Below, in pieces: positions 7,660-12,842 of a DNA stretch of 15,272 nt. Position 1 is the stretch's first letter. Each line of letters opens with the position of its first letter. A model generated the notes under the pieces. The model saw nothing but the letters and a program-made list of their open reading frames with translations, searched no databases and was not told where the DNA came from. Made by a program: the position numbers and the translations under genes. Source of the DNA: Treponema sp. (GTDB lineage Bacteria; Spirochaetota; Spirochaetia; Treponematales; Breznakiellaceae); assembly GCA_031273185.1 (NCBI GenBank), contig JAISSG010000089.1, forward strand, positions 1-15,272, given 5' to 3'.

Positions 7660-9036
7660 ATGCGGTACTACAGCACGAGGAACAAAAACGCCCCGGTGAA
7701 TTTTGCAACGGCTGCCCTCGCCGGTCTTGCGCCGGACGGCGGGCTGTTTGTCCCGGAGGAAATACCCCAATATCCCCCGGCAGTACTGTCCTCGCTGGGG
7801 ACGATGGACTACCCCGACATTGCCTTCGAGACCATCAAACCCTACGTGCAGGGCGAAATGCCCGATTCCGTGCTGGAGGACATCGTCCGCACGGCCTACC
7901 CCTTTGCCGCGCCCCTAGTCGGCGTTGGTGACCGCTTTGTCCTTGAGCTGTTCCACGGGCCGACCGCCGCCTTCAAGGACTTCGGCGCACGGTTCATGGC
8001 CCGGGCCTTTGCCTGGCTTCGTCGCGGCGAGGACAGGCCCCTGCGGATTCTTGTCGCAACCTCCGGCGATACCGGCGGGGCGGTAGCCGATGGCTTTTTC
8101 GAGGTGCCCGGCATTTCCGTTACCGTGCTTTACCCCAAAGGCAGGATAACGCCGCTCCAGGAACGGCAGATCGCCGGTCTCGGCAAAAACATTTCCGCCC
8201 TTGCCGTCGAGGGCAGCTTTGACGACTGCCAGCGATTGGTAAAAACTGCCCTTGCCGACGACACCCTCAGAAAGAGAACGGCGCTCTCTTCGGCAAACTC
8301 GATCAACATCAGCCGCCTCATCCCTCAGGCAGCGTACTATGCCGCCGCAGCGGGCAGGGCGTTTGCCGGTAAAACCGATGACGATGGAGAAGCAACTCCG
8401 AGAATGGGGAATGGGGAATGGGGACTAGGGACTAGGAAAGAGGTCTTCCCCCAGTCCCTAAACCCCAGTCCCCAGTCCCCAATTACCCTCTGCGTTCCAT
8501 CGGGCAACTTCGGCAACCTTACCGCCGGACTCTACGCCATGAAAATGGGCGCACCGATACGGCAGTTTATCGCCGCCACCAATGCCAACAAAACCGTGCC
8601 CGATTATCTTGCATCGGGCAAATATCAGGAACAGCCATCGCAAGCAACCATTTCCAACGCAATGGACGTTGGCGCGCCGAGCAACTTTGAGCGCATGGCG
8701 GCGCATTTTTCGTGGGAGGAAATGCGGCGGATCATACTGGGCGTGTCGGTAACGGATGAGGAGACGCGGGAGACCATTGCGCGGGTGTATCACGAGGCGG
8801 GCTATTTCCTCGACCCGCACAGTGCCGTTGGCTGGAAAGGCGTGGACAAGCTTAAATATGCCGCTGCGCCCATTGGCGTGCTTTGCACGGCGCATCCGGC
8901 GAAGTTCAGCGAAACCGTCGAGCCGCTGATCGGCGCTGCGCCGATTCCCGCTTCCCTTGAACGTGCAATGCAGCGGGCGGTGCACTCGCAAACGATTCCC
9001 GCCGAATACCCTGCGCTGCTGGAGGCATTGTCATGA
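7660..9036 (+). CDS. thrC: Threonine synthase, with an in-frame heptad-repeat insert
   Basis: A PLP enzyme that converts O-phosphohomoserine to threonine, the last step of threonine synthesis. The 458 residues begin [10 protein letters not shown], as in the E. coli-type family. [15 protein letters not shown] carries the PLP lysine (Lys106), [11 protein letters not shown] and [11 protein letters not shown] bind phosphate, and the C-terminal TAHPAKF is typical. The frame is open upstream to 7510, but that stretch is repeat and non-conserved, so 7660 is chosen. Residues about 248-275, just before [10 protein letters not shown], are translated from a 12-unit heptad array (8403-8486). Known homologues have only a short loop there, so this copy carries an insert of roughly 30 residues. 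The stop overlaps the ychJ start (ATGA), implying coupling. No other threonine-pathway genes are in the window. Confidence 0.95.
   Translation: MRYYSTRNKNAPVNFATAALAGLAPDGGLFVPEEIPQYPPAVLSSLGTMDYPDIAFETIKPYVQGEMPDSVLEDIVRTAYPFAAPLVGVGDRFVLELFHGPTAAFKDFGARFMARAFAWLRRGEDRPLRILVATSGDTGGAVADGFFEVPGISVTVLYPKGRITPLQERQIAGLGKNISALAVEGSFDDCQRLVKTALADDTLRKRTALSSANSINISRLIPQAAYYAAAAGRAFAGKTDDDGEATPRMGNGEWGLGTRKEVFPQSLNPSPQSPITLCVPSGNFGNLTAGLYAMKMGAPIRQFIAATNANKTVPDYLASGKYQEQPSQATISNAMDVGAPSNFERMAAHFSWEEMRRIILGVSVTDEETRETIARVYHEAGYFLDPHSAVGWKGVDKLKYAAAPIGVLCTAHPAKFSETVEPLIGAAPIPASLERAMQRAVHSQTIPAEYPALLEALS
8403..8486 (+). repeat. Heptad repeat array inside thrC, inverted halves
   Basis: Twelve 7-base units in perfect phase. 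The left part repeats AATGGGG three times and then ACTAGGG-like units; the right part repeats CAGTCCC-like units, roughly the reverse complement of the left. The RNA could fold into a hairpin of about 80 bases. Its length, 84 bases, equals 28 codons, and no stop appears in the thrC frame, so the gene stays open. Confidence 0.85.
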
Positions 9037-9518
9037 AAAACTGTCCCTGCGGTTCAGGTCGCCCCTATTCCGACTGCTGCGAGCCGTACATCAGCGGCAA
9101 GGCACAGCCCCCCACCGCCGAAGCGCTCATGCGCAGCCGCTACAGTGCCTACGTTGAGCACGCAATCGATTACATCATCGACACTTGCGTCCACCGTGGC
9201 AAGGACGACATCGACTACAAGTCAACCCGCGACTGGAGCGAGCAGTCCACATGGCTGGGGCTTAAAATCGTCGCCGTCGAGAAGGGCGGTCTCGCCGACA
9301 ACGAAGGTATTGTCGAGTTCGAGGCTTCCTACGAGCGCAACGGCTTGAAGGACGTTCACCGGGAAAGGGCGAAATTTAAAAAGGACACCGAACGCTGGCT
9401 TTACGATGAAGGCCATGTAACGCCGCTGACCATAGTCCGCACCGGTCCCAAAACGGGGAGAAACGATCCGTGTCCCTGCGGATCGGGCAAGAAGTTTAAG
9501 CACTGCTGCGGAAGGTAG
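9033..9518 (+). CDS. ychJ: YchJ-family protein with two SEC-C zinc-binding motifs
   Basis: A 161-residue cytosolic protein of the YchJ/UPF0225 family (NTF2-like core flanked by SEC-C motifs). The N-terminal motif is [13 protein letters not shown] (Cys4, Cys6, Cys15, Cys16) and is followed by the family segment [16 protein letters not shown]. The C-terminal motif is [16 protein letters not shown] (Cys147, Cys149, Cys158, Cys159). SEC-C motifs bind zinc and in SecA contact SecB and ribosomes; the cellular role of YchJ is not established. A GGAGG at 9021-9025 inside the end of thrC, 7 bases before the ATG, is a strong ribosome binding site, and the ATGA overlap points to coupled translation. The stop codon is part of the first unit of a heptad repeat. 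Confidence 0.93.
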   Translation: MKNCPCGSGRPYSDCCEPYISGKAQPPTAEALMRSRYSAYVEHAIDYIIDTCVHRGKDDIDYKSTRDWSEQSTWLGLKIVAVEKGGLADNEGIVEFEASYERNGLKDVHRERAKFKKDTERWLYDEGHVTPLTIVRTGPKTGRNDPCPCGSGKKFKHCCGR

Positions 9519-9558
9519 GGAACAAAGAACAAAGAGCAGATAGGAAAGAGCAAAGAGT
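9517..9558 (+). repeat. Heptad repeat array that starts in the ychJ stop codon
   Basis: Six 7-base units with core AAAGAGC/AAAGAAC, beginning in the TAG of ychJ (9516-9518). The last unit supplies AAAGAG five bases before the ATG of the next gene, so the repeat may act as its ribosome binding site. Confidence 0.8.
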
Positions 9559-9562
9559 TTTT

Positions 9563-10126
9563 ATGAAAAATAGGCTGATAAATATATGCGCCTTCATAAC
9601 CATGTTAGCTATTTTTGTCAGTTGTTCTGTGATTAAAAAAAATGTGGTGACAAATAATCGGCAAAGCAATATAACTGATTTCTTTTTTGTTGAAATAATG
9701 GATGGAAATACGGGTTTGTCATTTCACAGGGAAAAATATGAAGTGATAGATATGTTTGGCGAACCATTGGATATTAATGTAACAGAAGTTTCCTTTAATT
9801 TGGCTGGCGGAATGATAATTGAAAAACATGGATTAATCTATGATGATTTTATCCATATTTATTATGTCTTTGAAGATGGCACAATATTTTACGAAGGGTT
9901 TATTATAGAAAAAAGACTGGAAAGACTAAAAACAATAACCATAGGGGATACATCTGATAAATTACTGTTAACATTTCCCGATAAATACTACATATGGGAT
10001 AAAAAATATCAGTTTTTATACCGACCCCGTGATATGTGTAATACAGTTTGTAATACAAGATACGGTAATAAAAAAGATTTTTGTGAGTTTTTTATTGTTA
10101 TAATGTTAACGATGTCACTTCTTTAA
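9563..10126 (+). CDS. Putative lipoprotein, unknown function
   Basis: A 187-residue protein with a typical lipoprotein signal: basic MKNR, a hydrophobic stretch (5-19) and FVSC with Cys21 as the lipidated residue. Spirochaete lipoboxes are relaxed and tolerate Phe/Val at these positions. After cleavage, the mature part is rich in beta-prone aromatic and acidic residues (EVIDMFGEPLDINVTEVSF). I recognise no family. The C-terminal 40 residues, with several Cys and a hydrophobic end (FFIVIMLTMSLL), look unlike the rest and could reflect a frameshift. Translation probably uses the AAAGAG provided by the heptad array. The gene is strongly AT-rich compared with ychJ, which suggests transfer. Its last 12 bases overlap the convergent membrane-protein gene. 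Confidence 0.7.
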   Translation: MKNRLINICAFITMLAIFVSCSVIKKNVVTNNRQSNITDFFFVEIMDGNTGLSFHREKYEVIDMFGEPLDINVTEVSFNLAGGMIIEKHGLIYDDFIHIYYVFEDGTIFYEGFIIEKRLERLKTITIGDTSDKLLLTFPDKYYIWDKKYQFLYRPRDMCNTVCNTRYGNKKDFCEFFIVIMLTMSLL

Positions 10127-10588
10127 ATGACTTAGAACCAATATCATAAACCATAATGCACTTACAGCGATATAAAACCCAAATAATTTTGATGAAAAAG
10201 GATGTAATATCGCAGTAAATATTTTAGATTCAAATTTTAATGTTTTTCCAAAAGAATATTTCACAAGACGTTGTCTTTTTGTGAAAAATCCAATAAATAG
10301 TATTACAATTATTTCAACAATAATTATTATAAATTTATAAGTTATACCAAAGTTAAATATTTTACCAAAGGGAAATATAAAAAAAATCGAAATACCGACA
10401 ACCATTATTATGTCAAAAACCAAATGAAATAAAATATTCTTTCGTTTCATATCTTGCTGTTTTATTTCATCGCTGACCTCAATATCATTTTTCCATAAGT
10501 AATAATGAACCCAAAAATTAGTTATGTAAGAAACCACAAACACATGAACAAAATAGAAAAGTGTGTATATACCGAGAGCCAGCATCAT
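10115..10588 (-). CDS. Small integral membrane protein, four predicted helices, unknown function
   Basis: A 157-residue hydrophobic protein with likely membrane helices near 4-28, 49-72, 77-100 and 129-152, separated by lysine-rich loops (WKNDIEVSDEIKQQDMKRK; FTKRQR). No catalytic motif or known family is recognised. AAGGA lies about 7 bases before the ATG at 10588; a second ATG follows directly at 10585. It lies downstream of the interrupted HD gene on the same strand and converges with the putative lipoprotein gene. Its AT-rich composition matches that neighbour, so the two may have arrived together. A role as partner of the lipoprotein is only a guess. Confidence 0.65.
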   Translation of the reverse strand: MMLALGIYTLFYFVHVFVVSYITNFWVHYYLWKNDIEVSDEIKQQDMKRKNILFHLVFDIIMVVGISIFFIFPFGKIFNFGITYKFIIIIVEIIVILFIGFFTKRQRLVKYSFGKTLKFESKIFTAILHPFSSKLFGFYIAVSALWFMILVLSHLKK

Positions 10589-10656
10589 TGTTTTTCCTTA
10601 AATACTGTATCTCTCGGCGGCGAACAATTTCGTTGCATGCATGACCCGCCCTGCCT

Positions 10657-10835
10657 CTACCTCAGTGCCGCTACTGCGGCGTTGACCTCCGCTTCACAGG
10701 AACGCATGGCGATGATTGTTTTTTCGATGAGGGTGTCTAACTCCCAGCCGAGAATAGCCGCGCCTCTTTCGATGACCGGGCGGGAGCAGCCGGCGGCAAA
10801 GGCCGGTGTTTTGAATTTCTTTTTCACGGATTTAA
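10657..10835 (-). pseudogene. HD-domain hydrolase, C-terminal part (severed by cassette insertion)
   Basis: This segment encodes KSVKKKFKTPAFAAGCSRP and about 39 further residues (RGAAILGWELDTLIEKTI, ending AAVAALR and TAG at 10657-10659). It is the normal C-terminal tail of the COG2316-type HD hydrolases, where 'VKSVKKKFKDKAFAAGVNR' follows the HD core. It has no good start of its own (GTG 10826 is internal). Joining base 10835 to base 11704 by removing the intervening cassette restores the frame ...MDME-V-KSVKKKF, giving a 196-residue protein. GC content matches the N-terminal part and differs from the insertion. Confidence 0.85.
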
Positions 10836-11004
10836 CGTTCTAGGTAACTGACGGTTTGGGCAGGTTAAAGGACTTTGCGTAGCAAATGTCCCCTGCCCAA
10901 ACTGTGGCGGAGAGAAAACCGTGCAGAGGGCGTGCCCGAACACGGTTTTTCGGAGCCCAAAATGCCCGAACAGGGCATTTTGCAGTTACCGTTTGTTATA
11001 TGCC
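10836..11004 (-). repeat. attC-like recombination site of the cassette
   Basis: On the minus strand the order is R'' (GGCATATAAC, 11004-10995), AAAC, L'' (GGTAACTG, 10990-10983), a central region, L' (CAGTTACC, 10850-10843), TAGAAC, then G at the cleavage point 10836. L'' and L' pair over 8 bases and R'' pairs with the cassette's own R'. The central region has three more hairpins: an 11-base stem 10854-10864/10892-10902 with an inner stem, a 9-base stem 10915-10923/10941-10949, and a 9-base stem 10959-10967/10973-10981. The site starts 14 bases after the cassette gene's stop. Its length (169 bases) is at the long end for attC sites. Confidence 0.78.
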
Positions 11005-11018
11005 GTAATTTTTGCTTT

Positions 11019-11570
11019 CTATACCTTTTTTAAATGAGCAGCAAGACACCAGCCTTTTGATGAATCTGATGTAGTTACATAAAACCAATTTCCAACTGCC
11101 TGTTGAAAATAAACTTTTTCATCAGCTTTGAGCGGTTTTACTACATATTTACTTTCATCTGGCTCACCTCTTAATGGAGTATTTGTAATGACTATATATT
11201 CATCATTAACTCCTACACTAGAAAGTGAAATACTGTTAGAAGGTAAAATACTGCTAGAATTTGCTCCTGAGGAACTTCCTGTATTACCTTTCATGGATTC
11301 AAGAATGTCACCATTGTTTAGAAGAATAAAAGGAATAGCTAGACCAACGTTAACGAGGAAATGACTAATGATACCTCCAAGGATTGACACTATGAGCACG
11401 GCGATCCCATAGGGTCTCAAGGGGTGACCGGAAGAATAATATCCACCACTTTCGTAGCTAATCATGATTATTCCTCCAATTATTCCAGCAATAGCACCAA
11501 TCCATACTAGTGCCAACAGCACCTTTCGGTAAGTTTCCATTCTTTGTCTTATTTCTGCATTATTTCCCAT
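11019..11570 (-). CDS. Cassette-encoded membrane protein with C-terminal SH3-like segment
   Basis: A 183-residue protein. Helices near 17-38 and 54-85 place it in the membrane; between them is a Gly/Ser/Tyr-rich loop (SYESGGYYSSGH). A Ser-rich linker leads to a C-terminal segment of about 60 residues (EYIVITNTPLRGEPDESKYV, then KVYFQQAVGNWFYVTTSD and KGWCLAAHLKKV) that follows the pattern of bacterial SH3 (SH3b) domains: 'A..LR..P...S.VV..L..G..V......NGWYKV....GKxGWV'. Such domains bind peptides or cell wall; the exact role here is unknown. The start is ATG 11570, because AAAGGTGG lies 6 bases before it; a GTG at 11579 overlaps that site. It is the sole gene of the integron-type cassette, on the strand and in the orientation expected relative to the attC. 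Confidence 0.75.
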   Translation of the reverse strand: MGNNAEIRQRMETYRKVLLALVWIGAIAGIIGGIIMISYESGGYYSSGHPLRPYGIAVLIVSILGGIISHFLVNVGLAIPFILLNNGDILESMKGNTGSSSGANSSSILPSNSISLSSVGVNDEYIVITNTPLRGEPDESKYVVKPLKADEKVYFQQAVGNWFYVTTSDSSKGWCLAAHLKKV

Positions 11571-11612
11571 TTTAGCCACCTTTTACGTTTAAAGTCCGTT
11601 TGACTATTGTTT

Positions 11613-11632
11613 ATTATACCAAAAGGTATAAT
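11613..11632. promoter_or_regulatory. Perfect palindrome containing a TATAAT, possible operator
   Basis: ATTATACC, four bases, then GGTATAAT: a perfect 8-base inverted repeat. On the minus strand it contains TGGTATAAT, an extended -10 type sequence, so it could be both a second promoter and a repressor site for the cassette gene. It could equally be just an RNA hairpin in the leader. Confidence 0.45.
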
Positions 11633-11636
11633 TATT

Positions 11637-11665
11637 ATTTTATTCAAAAACAACACTATTGTCAA
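11637..11665 (-). promoter_or_regulatory. Consensus-like promoter of the cassette gene
   Basis: TTGACA (11665-11660), a 17-base spacer and TAAAAT (11642-11637) form a near-consensus sigma-70-type promoter inside the cassette, about 67 bases before the ATG. Most integron cassettes lack promoters; this one could be expressed anywhere, including in the present location. Confidence 0.7.
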
Positions 11666-11683
11666 TTGTTTCTGAAAAATAAT

Positions 11684-12115
11684 TCAAAAATTATGGCATA
11701 TAACTTCCATGTCCATGACGCTCTTTGAAGGCCGGATAATCGCCGCCGCCCAGACAAGGCCGGTAAGCTCGTCCGCAGCAAAGAGAATTTTCTCCATGAG
11801 GTGTTCGGGCGCGACATCCACGGCGGTTAAACCGTAACCGTGGCTACACACGGCGTGTATGAGTTCGTCGCTTGCGCCGCCCGCCCGTAGCAACTCCGGC
11901 GCTTTGACGCAGTGCTGATCGGGGAACTGCTCGAAATCGATGTCGTGTAACAGTCCCACTATGCCCCAGAATTCTTCCTCGCCGCCAAAGCCCTGATCCT
12001 TGGCGTACCATCGCATGACCCCTTCCACGGTCAGGGCGTGCTGCAAGTGAAAGGGGTCTTTGTTGTATTGCCTCAGCAGTTCCCAAGCCTGCTGCCGATT
12101 GATGTTTGCTTTCAT
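11684..12115 (-). pseudogene. HD-domain hydrolase, N-terminal part truncated by cassette insertion
   Basis: This encodes 138 native residues of a COG2316-type HD-superfamily phosphohydrolase (substrate unknown), then five residues read from the cassette (ICHNF) and a stop. Visible motifs: DPFHLQHAL (His23, His26), GLLHDIDFEQFP (His57-Asp58, metal ligands), CSHGYG, and FAADELTGLVWAAAIIRPSK. The start is the ATG at 12115 (MKANINRQQAWELL); a TTG three codons upstream is possible. No Shine-Dalgarno is visible, and heptad repeats begin 7 bases upstream. The catalytic HD core is retained, so a truncated protein might still be made, but the conserved C-terminal 58 residues lie 868 bases away at 10657-10835. 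Confidence 0.88.
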
Positions 12116-12121
12116 GAATAT

Positions 12122-12191
12122 CAATCAACAATGAGCAATGAGCGAGAAATCATTTTGCATTCCTCATTCCTCATTGCCCATTCCTCACTTT
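12122..12191. repeat. Heptad repeat array with inverted halves between rbr and the HD gene
   Basis: Ten 7-base units in phase fill the gap between the rubrerythrin stop and the HD start. Units CAATGAG on the left and TCATTCC/TCATTGC on the right are mostly reverse complements, so the transcript can fold into a long imperfect hairpin. It might act as a terminator or processing site after rbr, but it has no clear T-run. Confidence 0.8.
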
Positions 12192-12192
12192 G

Positions 12193-12735
12193 TTAGTAGT
12201 TTTCCGCACGAATCTGAAAGTACGCTTTCGGGTGCTTGCAGACCGGGCAGGCATCGGGGGCCTTCTTGCCGATGACGATGTGGCCGCAGTTGCCGCACTG
12301 CCATGTCTCGTCGCCGTCGCGGGAAAACACCAGGCCGCCGTTGATGTTGGCAAGGAGCTGGCGGTAGCGTTCCTCGTGTTCTTTCTCGATTTGCCCCACC
12401 TGCTCAAACAGGGCGGCGATCTGGGCAAAGCCCTCTTCTTTTGCGGTCCTGGCGAAACCGGCGTACATGTCGGTCCACTCGTAGTTTTCGCCGTCGGCGG
12501 CGTCCTTGAGGTTCTCCGTGGTAGCGGGCACGTTGTCGCCGTGGAGGAGTTTGAACCAAATTTTTGCGTGCTCCTTCTCGTTCAGCGCAGTCTCGCGGAA
12601 TATCGCCCCGATCTGCACGTAGCCGTCTTTTTCGGCCTTGGATGCGTAATACTGGTACTTGGTATGCGCCTGGGATTCCCCGGCGAAAGCCGTCTTCAGG
12701 TTTTGCTCGGTTTTCGAGCCTTTCAATTCAGCCAT
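12193..12735 (-). CDS. rbr: Rubrerythrin
   Basis: A cytosolic non-haem iron peroxidase that reduces hydrogen peroxide in anaerobes, using electrons from rubredoxin-type donors. The 180 residues comprise a ferritin-like four-helix domain (1-135) and a C-terminal rubredoxin-like domain. Diiron ligands are visible in [13 protein letters not shown] (Glu20), [10 protein letters not shown] (Glu53, His56), TAKEEGF (Glu100) and [10 protein letters not shown] (Glu117, His120). The rubredoxin-type centre uses WQCGNCG (Cys147, Cys150) and CPVC (Cys163, Cys166). A perfect GGAGG five bases before the ATG at 12735 fixes the start; the frame is open further upstream. It is downstream of the NFACT gene on the same strand but has its own promoter-like sequence. 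It points to an anaerobic lifestyle with occasional oxygen exposure. Confidence 0.97.
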   Translation of the reverse strand: MAELKGSKTEQNLKTAFAGESQAHTKYQYYASKAEKDGYVQIGAIFRETALNEKEHAKIWFKLLHGDNVPATTENLKDAADGENYEWTDMYAGFARTAKEEGFAQIAALFEQVGQIEKEHEERYRQLLANINGGLVFSRDGDETWQCGNCGHIVIGKKAPDACPVCKHPKAYFQIRAENY

Positions 12736-12774
12736 GATTTCCTCCATAAAAAAAGCAATATTCGACAAAGTAAT

Positions 12775-12802
12775 ATTCTACATGGTTTTTTTCCTTTGTC
12801 TA
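12775..12802 (-). promoter_or_regulatory. Possible rbr promoter
   Basis: TAGACA (12802-12797), a 16-base spacer and TAGAAT (12780-12775) lie 39 bases before the rbr ATG. A small palindrome, TAGAAA-N-TTTCTA (12824-12836), is just upstream and could be an operator or part of the end of the preceding transcript. No clear PerR box was seen. Confidence 0.4.
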
Positions 12803-12842
12803 CCAAGCCTTTTAAGTTAAGTATAGAAATTTTCTAACGGCG

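Larger units (their letters stand above)
10836..11703 (-). mobile_element. Integron-type gene cassette inserted in an HD hydrolase gene
   Basis: An 868-base AT-rich block interrupts the HD gene exactly at G|TT of GTTAAAT, which fits the integron core site GTTRRRY. Read on the minus strand, it begins TTATATGCC, carries a promoter and one gene, and ends in a structured site whose outer box GGCATATAAC (10995-11004) is the exact complement of GTTATATGCC at the entry side (11695-11704). This is the layout of a linearised attC cassette: in the circle, the last G rejoins TTATATGCC to complete the R' box. Removing it leaves an intact host reading frame with no target duplication, as expected for integrase recombination rather than an IS. 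No integrase gene is in the window. Confidence 0.8.

Noticed and set aside
10505..10843. Plus-strand open frame of 112 codons
   Set aside because: It is antisense to the HD hydrolase C-terminal part and the start of the membrane-protein gene.
10854..10981. Several hairpins read as Rho-independent terminators
   Set aside because: They lie between the L boxes of the attC-like site and lack proper T-runs; the recombination-site reading explains them better.
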